DNA of 64,000 bases from Endomychus coccineus (taxonomy: Eukaryota > Arthropoda > Insecta > Coleoptera > Endomychidae). The stretch lies in NCBI GenBank assembly GCA_958510875.1, contig OY294068.1, positions 157,516,388-157,580,387 on the forward strand, written 5' to 3'. Below are positions 1 to 12,500 of the stretch, one piece after another (position 1 is the first letter of the stretch; each line of letters opens with the position of its first letter). The notes beneath the pieces were generated by a model, which worked only from the letters and a program-made list of their open reading frames with translations, was not told the DNA's origin and ran no database searches. A program made the position numbers and the translations under genes.

Positions 1-618
1 TCGACTTTTTTCTCAGATAGATCACTCCATGTGGTGGTTGATCGAGTATCCTTCGATACAATGTCTATCAACGCAGGTGTTCTACAGGGATCTGTCTTGG
101 CACCAACTTTGTTTTTGCTCGATATCAACGATCTGCTGTCCCGTCCACAGCTTTGCAGATGATGGTACACTTCATCTAGAGCTCATATACCATCCAATGA
201 AGCCAAAGGAGCGAGACAGGGACAGGTTGACACAATTAATGGAGCTCTGGCAAAGATTTTGAAATGGAGATTTGATTATCTAGTACAGTTTACTGCAACC
301 AAAACTCGAGCTTGCGTCTTCTACAGGCTAATATGATGATGTCAGATACAACTATTCCTATGAAGTCTTCCATAACAACGATCGGGATCACCACCAACAG
401 CACCCTCTTATGAGACGGTGTTCATCAAAAATCTCGTCTGTTGTTCCACCACGAGAGATTCTCAAACTAGTCACTCTTTACCTAGTGAGGTCTTTCCCTG
501 CCTGTAACCTCCAAACCTTCAAGAAAAATACGAATATCTATCTCATTTTACTGCTGGCTCACGCGATGTTCTTCGACTATATAGGTTTCCCTCTCGTGTA
601 GTCAAAGTATAAAAAAAA
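1..618 (+). mobile_element. Non-LTR retrotransposon, 3' end fragment with poly-A tail
   Basis: The first 200 bases encode broken reverse-transcriptase motifs in two frames: AGVLQGSVLAPTLFLLDIND, then FADDGTLH, which is the catalytic F-ADD box. From about 410 to 600 a C-terminal tail follows (SSVVPPREI and a LPSEVFP-like stretch), ending at a TAG and an A-run near 610. The tail matches the copy at 27530-27882 down to the final bases before the poly-A, so both are 3' ends of one family. This copy has lost roughly 100 bp inside the tail. The RT order and poly-A identify a LINE; I cannot name the clade. It continues left of the window and is dead (frameshifts, stops). Confidence 0.75.
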
Positions 619-2892
619 ACCTGTAAGTTGTTGGATCAAATTTAGAGGATATAATATGAATAATAAGTAAATCCCATTGTTCTGTAGGATGCCCTAAATC
701 TTCAAGTGATCTTGGATGTTCATGAAAATCATCCAATAGATTTCGCAAATGAACACGCAGTAGATCCTATGCGATTTGATAACTCGCGGCTGAATTATTC
801 AAAGATTGCAATATTTCAACTGCTTCACCTTCAAGAGACACCTTAAATAGTGTTATTTATTCATATCTGGTAGCCAATGTATTTTGATGAATTAACGACT
901 CAAATAATGCATAAAATGACATACAATTTTCTATGTGACTATCAAATGTTGGAATAGTAATGTCTGGTTATCTAGGTATATAACTATTTCCAGGATTTAC
1001 GTTTGTTGGATTAGTTGCTTGAGTTACTAATAATGACGCTTCACTACGATTTTCATTCGATTCTGAATTATTATTTGCTCTAACAACTGTAGAAAAGAAT
1101 AAATTTTGAAAAACATCCTGTCTTGGGAGTTTCCATCGTGCATGACGTCACGTGGTGCGATCTGGTACGGTCTTCCACCCAACAGCACAAATTAACATTT
1201 TTCCTCTATTTCTAGACAATTTTAGTGATTTTACTTTCAATAAATGAATAGTTCAATTAATATCAATTGATTGAAAAACATTGTTTATTAAACTTTTTTT
1301 TTGTAAACAATACTAACTACCTACTATACTGTTCTATTCTATTCTATAATTTTCCAAAATTTTCTTTTACGTAATCTAGAATTTAAATGCTTAATTCTAA
1401 AATACGTTCTGGAACGAAAGAAACGGTTTTTTACTTTATTGCTACAATTATTCACCTGAGCTGCCATTTATCAATAGTTTTCTTTTTAATATTTTTCCGT
1501 TACAACCAAAACAGATCAGAGTTTAGAGAATTGAAATTAGATTCAAGTTGTTCCATGTACGTGGTTTCTACAGATGGTTTTGTTAAGCCGCCCTCAGACA
1601 TTAACACAGAAGAATAGACCTGCGCGTTACGTTCAGCCTGGTCTTCAATCTTCATTCACCCTTCAACCTGCCAATTTTTCCAAACCATCGTATGCAAGTG
1701 ACTCAAATCAGATTCTGGTTGTTCTTCGTTGCAAACTTGAAAAATATTTAACACTCAAATGAGTTCCGTTAGTTGAAGTAGAAAATAGGGTAATTAAGTT
1801 GAATCCTCTTCATGTTACCCGCATTTGACAAATATCCTTTATTTCGACCTAATACGTGAGCACGTAGTCGGCATTTGAATTTGAGAGGATAGGGAGCATC
1901 ATAGGGTCCACCCTTAATCTAATGGCACCAAACAAAATTTTAACAATTTCAAGTCAATGCAGGAAATGTGTTCACAAACCGCACCACATGACGTCATACC
2001 TACTTCTCCCGTTTCTCAACACCTGCTCAATGTTTTATCTCCTATTCTTTGTATGAGAAATTACAAACAAAGAATTGTTGTTTTTGCAAATGTATTATCG
2101 GGGGAAATACCATGGCATCTCGCAATACTATCCATACTGTAAATCAAGATCAAATTGCTTGCGTAGGACGAGTGATGTTACCTCAAAGCAATTTTATCGC
2201 GTCTAAAATTTGTGAGTGAATTTTCTATAGTATTGTGAGCACGAATTGTATTTATTGAATTAATTTCACGAAACAACAAACAGGAAAATTGAAATCTCTA
2301 TCAAATCTTATTCTTGGTGACAATGAAATATAATCATTACTGTTGGACTCACGTTTAGGTTACACCATAGATTAGATATATATTGTAGAGGTTACAGTCC
2401 ATTCTTCTTCTATTTTTTTCAATTCCGTACCCCACTCTGGGGTATTTTAACTCGTTCCCCTTACTCTCCTACAACCGCGCGCTTAGATGACCGCTTGTAA
2501 CTATAGTTAACGCTCGAAGTCACCTTATAATGTCCGCGAAGTGCGGAACGGATAAGTTTTTGAAACCTCGTGTTAAGACGGGGCTTTACTCATCTATACT
2601 ATATGATTTCTATGGTTCTTATCGACACAAAAGGAAGGAACAATGCACCGTTCTGTCTGATTGGTTCTCATATCTTAGGAGACGTGAGATTCATATAGTG
2701 AGTGAAATTATCGATAGTAAAATCACTAGGGACGCCAAATTTATCGGTAATTTTTCCGAAAGCATCATTTGCCTAGAAATATGAATCTGTTTATACAACT
2801 GCTATGAAATAATTGACATCATATTTATAAAGTTTATTATGACTGCGACATAAATTCATTATGTAACTCATGTATAGTTGATTATATGTCAG
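619..2892. other. Intergenic stretch, nothing recognised
   Basis: AT-rich sequence upstream of the arginyl-tRNA synthetase gene. Short open frames exist (for example 2530-2784 on +), but none shows a familiar domain, a splice partner or a repeated copy in the window. It may contain part of the gene's promoter or older repeats; I see no motif that settles this. Confidence 0.4.
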
Positions 2893-3460
2893 TATAAGCA
2901 CCATAGATTACTCTACTAGTAGTAGAGTTATCTATGATAAGCACAGAGGAAGGATTCTGCTTCACTATAATCTGATCCATGGTCGTACATACAGGTCTGG
3001 AAACTCGGGGCTGTTTCCTATGTGAGAAGTTAGTCCGCTAAGCGTCGACTGTCGCGTAGTACCAAAAGTCCTCACGTAGGAATATTCTCTAACAACTGTC
3101 AGTTGACTTGTAAACACAAGGAATACCTGTTTTTAGAAACAAATAACGAAACCGTGCATTGTGCCGAAATGCAAAACGGGGTACAAAAGTGTAAAGCAAT
3201 AAACTTCTGTTTTTAAAGTGCCGAAAGATGCGGAAATGCGTTAAAAGTGGATGCTTGCGATTCCGGATAGAAATCGTTTTACCACTTCGTGATCCAAGCG
3301 CTAGCTGAGCGAGGGACTACGAGTTAGGCAACCCGTAAGACTCAAGTCAACCATAGAGTTTCCAGACCTGTGTATCCGACCGTGGGTGTAATTATACATA
3401 TCCCAGAACAAAAACTATATTCAACGACCATGTTCAATGAGTTCTGTGCTTATAGGTGTT
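2893..3460. mobile_element. THAP-bearing transposon remnant with nested inverted repeats
   Basis: Two nested inverted repeats frame a decayed THAP sequence. The outer pair is ATAAGCACAGA at 2937 against its complement ending at 3453. The inner pair is ACAGGTCTGGAAACTC at about 2991 against GAGTTTCCAGACCTGTGT at about 3357. An additional small palindrome (CTCTACTAGTAGTAGAG) lies near 2912. The layout suggests a non-autonomous P-element-like DNA transposon that carries the 5' end of a THAP transposase. Exact ends and target duplication are not clear. Confidence 0.5.
3161..3310 (+). pseudogene. THAP domain fragment, broken
   Basis: One frame reads VPKCKTGYKS, stop, then VFKVPKDAEMR, stop, KWMLAIPDRNRFTTS, stop. 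These are recognisable pieces of a THAP zinc-finger domain (the FKVPKD..... KW..AI core is typical of insect THAP proteins and P-like transposases). Three in-frame stops show it is not functional. It sits inside the inverted repeats of the surrounding element, so a transposase origin is more likely than a host THAP gene. Confidence 0.6.
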
Positions 3461-3569
3461 CCGTGGTTCTTTGTGCCTTAACCTCTACAACCGTTACTTG
3501 TTACCTTAAACTTAAACTAGAAATGTAAAAATTTTGGGTTCTATTTTCAGTTTGAATCTTTAGAGTAAG

Positions 3570-6500
3570 ATGGATAGAAGTATACTAATTTTGAACAAAG
3601 AAGTTGATATAGCGGTTTGCCTGTTTTCACAACATATTCCATATTCACAAGTTTAAAATTTTAGGAAGATCAGGTCCAATTGTTGAAAAAGCAGGTTTCA
3701 GAATTACAGCAAAATATTGAAGACAGAACAGGGATTGAGGCCAGTGATGATATTGAAATCAACAAATTAGAAACGGAAAATAAAAAGTTGAAACATCGAC
3801 TAGCGATATTGAATAGGGTATGTTATTACAAATCATTGAGACTACCTATCTAATTTTTTAATAAATAGAGGTAATTATTCCATACTCATATTCTAAGTGG
3901 GAAAAAGTTCTAGAAACTGGTATCAATAACTCACATTTAATGCATAATCGAGATTTTCTATCACATTTGCCTACATCATGTTTGATTCATACATGTTGAC
4001 ATAATGATCTAATATATTGGGAATTTCAAGAAAATTGAAATTCACTATCAAAAAATGATAAACCTAACACTAACAGTTTGAGTGCATCAAAATTAAATTG
4101 GGTTGTTTCTTCTGAAGTTGTATATTGCAGAATTGGGTCAACATTATATTTAACTAGGTATGTTTATTATGCTAGAACAAATTTCCAAATTTTTGTTTGT
4201 TGTTTTGGGGGGCAGATAAAGGTTTTTCCATTCCAGAGGGTTGCAAGCTGCAACATTTAAATGTTGATGTGTTCGTTCCCTGATGACATAGTTTTGTTGC
4301 TCAACTAACATCACTAGGTAAGAATTTCCAAGATAAGACTCATCGTGGATGGTGGGAAAGGAAAAGTTTGGTTCTATAGGCAAATATGCATTGAAATGAA
4401 ATTCAAATGACAAATCAATTTTTTTTAAATTTTATTTCAACTATTCAATTTCTTGACTTCTGATCAACTTTTGTTCATCTTTATTTTGCTTAAATATTAA
4501 TTATTAAATTGAATTGTTAGTTACTTCGATCTTCACTTCAATTTCGTTGCACCAGCTTGCTATAAAAAAAGTGTCATAAACAGCCTTACAGACCGCGCGG
4601 TTAAATTGTCCCACCCAGAGGACAGTCCCAAAAATTTAAAAATTGTTCGTAATACACTGGAAATGAATGGCTACCCAAAAACTTTCTTCAATCCTATCAT
4701 TAAAGAGAGAATAAACAAAATCTATAATGGATCGTCATATAAAAATAACATAAGAGGTAATACAGACAATTATATAACTTTACCATACATTCCGGAGACC
4801 TCAGAGAAAATTAAGAAATGTTTGAGAAAGTATGATATAAATGTTGCGCATAAGTCTACTGTGTTGGGAAATATTTCTCAAATCTAAAACCTGTAATACC
4901 TAAAGATAAACAAACCCACACAGTATACAAATTGAATTGTTTAGATTTTGATGGGACTTATACTGGATTCTCTAAACAATACTTACAAAAAAGAATGTAT
5001 GGCCATAAGTATAGCTCAAGAAACAAAAACTTAGAAAATTCCACAGCCCTTGCTAAACATTGCTTTGATTATAACCATCAATTCAATAACAAAAATGTTA
5101 ATATTTCAACTAAGGAAACCAATTATTATAAAAGATCTATTCTGGAGATGATTCACATAAAACGTGACTCCAAATCTGTAAATCATAGGACTGACGTTCA
5201 GACACTAAGTCATATTTATACTAACTTGCTTAATCAATATTCTTGCAAATTCCTACATGCGTCCTTATAATGTTAAAAGTATATTCTAGTTAGAATGTCA
5301 AAAGCATATTCCAGAGACCACAGCTTCTTTTATTACCTAATAAATCATGACATCTGTTTCGAAAGTAAATACTTGAACTCGTCTCGTTTGTTAGTCTTTC
5401 ATAGACCTTGATGAGATGTGTACGTATTTTTTGAGAATTCTACTAAACAGTGGATTCTCGATGTATTATAACATTGTTGTGTTACAATTTCGATTTCGTA
5501 TTTCTGTTCGTTTCGGCGACGTTAGCATTTTAAACAAAATTGGTGCGATAAGGACGCTTTGTGTTAATACAATAATTAGTTTTAAGTAATCAGGTTATTG
5601 AAATAATAAGTCTTCTGATGATGGTCGTGAAAATCGAAACGTACTTAAAGACGAAAATATAAAGCATAAGTGTTAATGTGACCTATTTCCCGAGAATTTA
5701 TATATAATTAGTTAAGTACTTCGTGATCTTCGATACAATGGTTTTAGGCATGAATTTTATTAGTACAAAATATTTATTTGTTCATGTTTTGTTTTTCTCT
5801 AAAATGATCTTCACTTATTCTTATTTGAAAATTTTATTAGGTTGAAGAACCTATACTCAAAGGCAATTGTAATAGGGATCGGATCATATTATTCCTCAAA
5901 TACAATGGATATTGATTAATTCGGGTGGGTATCCAAAATATTAAAAAACTAATACGTGACAATCGCACATAAAAAATTTATAAAGGTTTTCATAGCATCT
6001 TCACCAACTTTTCTTCCAGTCTGCATTGATCTTCTTTCTACCTGCTGTTTTCACATTTCTTCGAAAAACCCAAAAGTTGGCTGAATAGGATTTTTTTTTC
6101 ACATTTCTTTAGATTTGCTTTGAATTTAGGTAGCGTCATAGATCGAGACAAGTAATACAGTTTGAAATCTCTGTGTATGCCACCATAAGAGTTCTTTCAA
6201 TTCAACCAAGATGATTTCATTTCAAATAATAATATTTTGTTTTTTTGTAGGCTATTTCTCAATATACTTCTGGGACTATCGCATTTATTGATTCAGAAAT
6301 GTCATCGTCGGGGATGCAAAGTATACAGAAGCTGTTGGCAAACACATTTGAAAATGCAATGAAACTTGCATTTCCAGATTTGCCAGATCCACCAATTGTT
6401 ATATCATATGGATATAATTCCAAATTTGGAGATTACCAATGCAACTCTGCAATGCCAATATCAAAAATCTTCAAACAAATGGGTAGGTATCATTTTGGGT

Positions 6501-9500
6501 TATCAGTTAGCATAGCCTCAGTAGTCTAGTCGCTCTGTCGTAAAAAATGGCCAAAAACGTTTTTTTTTGGGGAGTGGTATTTTAGAGTGGTTTCGTATGT
6601 ATTTTGGGTCGCTGATCACGAATCTGAGGGTCAAATGTGTATTGGATCAATGCGCTCCAAGTTATGAGCATTTTTTTGCTTATTTTCGGTTTAACATGAA
6701 AAGTATGACATATATGAAAAAAATACCTATTATAAAAATTATTGGTATTATTAGAACTGGTTGAATGAGCCTAGAAGTTTCTAAAATATTTTGGACTCAC
6801 TGTGAACCCATTTTAACCCTTTTTTTTGAAAAAAACTAAAAAAATTCCTGACTTAATTTTTTAACTTAATGAATTGTAAATGGCAAGAAATTTTTATCCG
6901 TTTTTATGTACTTTTTGAACTTTTTGAATATCTTATGAAGAGGCGCTACAATCGGCCATTTACAAAAAATCGTAAAATGGCGACAACTAATTGAATTTTC
7001 AATTTATTGACTCGAAACGAAAAGCATTCGGAAGATTTTAATATTTTTTACCTTGTTTTCCAAGCTTGCACATTTTTATTACATAAAAACAAACTTCTTT
7101 ACAAATTACATAAAAATATATCTTATGATCTATTTAAAACTAATTAATAATTTATTATTTACACATACACAAAGACATTTTATTCCAATAACTGTAATTT
7201 ATACATATATAACTTAAAAAGATTCTTGAAGTATGTCTTTTATTTGTCAACAATGGGAATTTCAAACATGATATAATTAAACCCTTATTTTCTTCGCCTT
7301 TTTACTGCATTTTTTGGTCTGTGACAAAGCATCTTCACTATCTGTTGTGCAGTGCAATCAGAAGTTGTGTTTATTATATCATCTTCGTCACTGTCGCCGC
7401 GCATCTCAATGGACGTTATATGATTATTATCAATATCATCAGAAACTATTTCACAAACATCTGAAGAATCTTTATTACAAATATCGTCATCAACATTATC
7501 AAAATCGTTCACATCTGTTTCGTATTGATCGAATAAAATGATGTCTTTTTCCCGACAATTCGCGCAATCTTTACCTTCGCAATATTTGCACAATGCAGAG
7601 CAAGGTAAACTAACTTTCTTGCAAGTGCATCTTCCGGTACATTGTCTTTGCAATTGCAAGAAATAATTTTCAATAATTCGTCTGGAGCAGCTTCTGCGGT
7701 TGTTTGAAGTGGCATAAGGCCATTCTCAGTAACTTTCCAACCCCATTGGGTTGGTTCAACATTCTCGTTGCCCATCCAAATCTGTAACTGGACGATATAT
7801 ATGGTATTTCGCTACATCGTCAGTTGGCGGTAGACTTTCCAATTCGCATGTTGATTTATTCGTACGATTTTTGAAACAAATATACCGTAAATGACCGAGT
7901 TGAAGGTAAAATATTGTTTCATGTGAAAATAAATGAATAAAAATTGTTTATTCAAATCGTAGCCAAATTGTCAAAAAAAAAAATAAGTATGAATACGCAT
8001 TTTTAGCATTGAATAGTTTTATTTGGAAAATTCAAGTTTTTTCCAAAGACCCGAAATTTGGGCCCAGGGTGGACCTCAACACGTCTACTTCATTATCTCA
8101 GCCGAATCTTGACCAATCGAGTTTGGGTTGGGCTCAAAAGTTGGCTCATCGGAAATTCTTCTAGCTGTGAAAATTTCAATTTTCTTCATAAAATTTAACC
8201 TTAAAATTTATCGATTTTTTTGAGGTTAAAAAATTTTGACCTGGCGCCAAATTGCCGCATTAAAAGAAATGTGCAAGATTGGAAAACAAGGGAAAAAGTA
8301 TTAAAATCTTCCGAAAACTTTTTGTTTCGAGTCAATAAATTGAAAATTCAATTAGTCATCGTCAATTTACGATTTTTTGTAAATGGCCGATTGTAGTGCC
8401 CCCTCATAAGATATTCAAAAAAATCAAAAGGTACATAAAAATAGATTAAAAAATGCACAATTTCTTGCCATTTACAATTCATTAAATTAAAAAATAAAGT
8501 CAGAGGAATTTTTTTCAGTTTTTTTCAAAAAAAGGGCCTCAGTGGGTCCAAAATATTTTAGAAACTTCTAGTTGAGCTCATTCGACGCGTTTTAATAATA
8601 CCTATAATTTTCATAAGGTATTTTTTTCATATCCTTTTCATGTTAAACCGAAAATATGCAAAAAATGGCTTTTTTGGCCATAAAAAATGCTCATAACTTG
8701 GAGCGCATTGATCCAATACACATTCGACCCTCAGATTCGTGATCAGCGACCCAAGAAACTTAAGAAATCACTCAAAAATAACGCCTCCAAAAAAAAACGT
8801 CAAAAATTACAGAGCGACTGGACTACGGACTGAATTCAATATAATATGAGGATTATTCATAATTTGGTGTGGTGATTCAATCATTTTACACCAGAATTTT
8901 GGAATCTAATCAAAATTGCAATATAGTCTTTCGGTTATCAGTAATTTTGACAATTTCTGAAGAAGTATAGAAAATTTCAAATGAAAAAAATTCAGATGTG
9001 GGTGATGAGAAGTCAGGGATTTAAGCAGTAGAAGGTTGTCAATAAAATAGATAAATCTAATCCACGTCTGTAATGTTTTCACTAAGTTTCTTATAAAATA
9101 ATAATTTTCCATTACAGGAAAAAAGGTTACCCCAAGAGATATTGCCTGTAAAATCGTCGAAACCGTTGATACTTTTGATATTCCGATAGAAAAATTGGAA
9201 ATTGCCGGACCGGGATTCATTAATATTTACCTCAGTAGAAATTACGGACAGAATGAACTAAAAACTATATTCTCACATGGATTGCAACCGCCTCAACTTG
9301 AAAAGAAACATCGTGTGATCGTCGATTTTTCGTCACCTAATATTGCAAAAGAAATGCATGTTGGCCACCTTAGGTAAGTAAAGATTAACCTTTCTGATAT
9401 TGTATTTTGGCCATTGATTCTTGGCCAACCAGTAGTATATCACCCAGTGGCGGCTCGTGAACTTTTTAAGAGAGGAGGCTGGACATAAAACGTTCTTGTA

Positions 9501-12500
9501 AAAATATACTCTATACAGCCAATAAATTTAACCTTTGCACAGCGACCGTACCAGCTACTTCAGTGACAAAATTAATTGTTGCCAAGCAAGAACCAACGTG
9601 GAGGTGTAGAGTTTCTCTTGGCAAAACATTTTTTTGTTCGTTTTTTTTTCTTTGGATTTTTGATATTTTTTTTTTAATTTTTCATATTTTGTTTTTTTTA
9701 TATATTAACGGAATTCTACGGTCTTAAGTTTGCGAAAAACGATCAATAATATTATCATAAAATGTATCATTTTGTTTTACTAAATCTTTTTCAATAGTTA
9801 TCAAACTAACATTGTATAAACGATTTTAGCCCATTGTATTTCGCATGTAAGTTTTAATTCGTTTGAGAGTAGAAAATGATCTCTCCACCGATGCCGACGT
9901 GACAGGAATGGTGACTGTCAAACAAAGTAGTTTATAAAACTGAGGTAAAACTTGTTGCAAATCATTGTCTATCATATATATATTTTATCATATCGGCGTG
10001 AATGTCGTACTGACCTAAAATATCTTTATCCGAGTAGGTATATAACCCATAATTCATTGTGCAGTGCTATTTTATCAAAAAATTTATATTTTAGAACTAA
10101 GTTATCTAAAAGTGTATTGGGAAACTCTTTTGAAAAAGAGTCGAAAAATCTTCTATTCGTCAAGTCGAAAAACTTCAATTCATGTAAATCGGAAAATCGA
10201 ATCTCAATTTGACCTTTAATAGTATCTAAAATTTCATAAAAAAGTCATTTATAATGTAGTTTCTTGTCTACCAAATTATATGTTTTCTCCTTTAACAATA
10301 TTCTGTTTACCGGTTAATTTAAACTTAATACTCTATGTAATATGTTCCTGCGATTTTTCATGTCTGTCTATACCACGAGCTAAATTTTTCAAATCATCAT
10401 AACCCGAGTGCCCCCAACATGAAGTTGTATCAGATGTAAATAGCAAGCAATATAATTTATTGTGTATTTCGATTTTGAAACATACCTGTCATCGTCACCA
10501 CTAATCCTTTCAAATCCGGTAAAGGCCGTTTATTTTTAACAAAACACTTTTCTATCATATGTTAATCCACTAAATGGATTTTCTAAGAACCCAGCAACTA
10601 AGTTACTCATCATTTTAACGTTCACCGATTAGATAAATTATAACTTAACTACTTAACCTTACTTCGCCTCGCGGTACAAAAACAAGAACTAACGGAACAC
10701 GACACGTGTCGCATTCTTCTAGTGGAAGGGCGGTAGCAAGTAATCGTATTTCATTCGACCGACGATTCCGTACAAGAAGCTAGCCTACATAGGGTGTTGC
10801 CATATTCGCTCTTTTACCCTATCTGGCAATTGAACTGCTTGGAAAACGGCAACTGTGTTGACCACACGTTTTTAACGTTTGAGATATATAGAGAATCTAG
10901 CTTCTGGCCACTGTTGCCAGATTAAAAATAACTACTGAGAACGGGGAATTAATTGTACAATTTAAAGAATTATCAGAGAAACAGGAAATAAAATGGAGAA
11001 TGATCATTAAGATAAATTGGTGAGGAGGCTGAGCCTCCTTAGCCTCCTTCGAGGAGCCGCCACTGATATTACCAAAGTCAATGAAAAGAATATTTTTGGG
11101 AATGTGAACAAACGGTGAGGTAGTTCTTACTTAGAGAAACCAGCCATGATCAATAACAATTTTTGTTTATTCAGTAATAATTACTGAGCCATCAGATACA
11201 TCGAAACAAAATAATGGAACCATTTTTTCTTCGCCATTGTCTGCTCATTCTAACCAATTTTTAATAATGTCCGAGGTGTATACGTGATTTCGTGAAACTC
11301 GAAAGTTAAATATTTGAAACCGTAAGTGGTTTCCACTTTATTATATTGTTTTACTTCTTCAGCGTAATGAGCTCTGCAAGCTACATCAAACTGTAATTTA
11401 AAATTTTTTGCTAATATCTGGAGAACAAAATAATGGATCTCTTCGTTTCTAAGTTGTCTACTAGTTCAGGCAACGAACCGGAAAAAAAATATAGTAAGCT
11501 AGAATTTCAAATTTTGTTCCTAATACCTCATAGAACATTCATGACTATCCAAGACCGCGGGGGTCGACCTTTCTACACCCCCCCCCCCCCAAAACGGGGT
11601 TTTAACCTCTCAGAGGAGTATTCTTATAAAAACAATCCAAAAGTTTAGAAAATTAATGAATTAAGAGCCGAAAATGACCCCTACTATGTTTTTTGGGTCG
11701 CTGATCACGATTCCGCTGTTATTAAAAACTTTGCAGATGCAAAATTCGGGAAATTTGAGATTTTCCTGAGACGGTTATGGATAATAAAGTATAATTTTGT
11801 TACAAAAAGATCCCTAGTATGTTTTTTGGGTCGATGATCACTATTCCGCTGTTAGTTTTCTCGGAAAACTCCTTCCATATGGGAAATTTGGGATTTTCCT
11901 GGGGTTTGGGGATAATAAAATAATTTTGTTACATTGGAGACGGTTTTCCGAGAAAACTAACAGCGAAATCGTGATCAGCGACCCATAAAACCTACTAGAG
12001 GTCATTTTTGCAACAAAATTATACTTCATCATTCATAACCGTCTCAAGAAAATCTCAAAATTCCCGAATTTTCCATCTGGAGAGAGTTTTTTGGGAAAAA
12101 CAATAGCGGAATCGTGATCAGCCACCAAAAAACCTACTAGAGGTGATTTTTGCAACAAAATTATAGATTATATATTATATATATATTTTCCAAATTTCCC
12201 ATCTGGAGGGATTTTTCCGAGAAAACTAACTGCGAAATCGTGATCAGCGATCCAAAAAACATACTAGGGGTCATTTTCGACTCTTAATCCATCAATTTTC
12301 TAAGCTTTTTGATTGTTTTTATAAGAATGCTCCTCTGAGGGGTTGAAACCCCGTTTTGGAGGGTAGAAAAATCGACCCTCGCTGTCTTGATAGTCATGAA
12401 TGATCTATGGGGTATTAGGAACAAAAAGTTAAAAAAAAATTTGAAATTCTAGCTTACCATATATATTTTTTTTTATTATGGCCTTTTTCCCGGCTTATTG

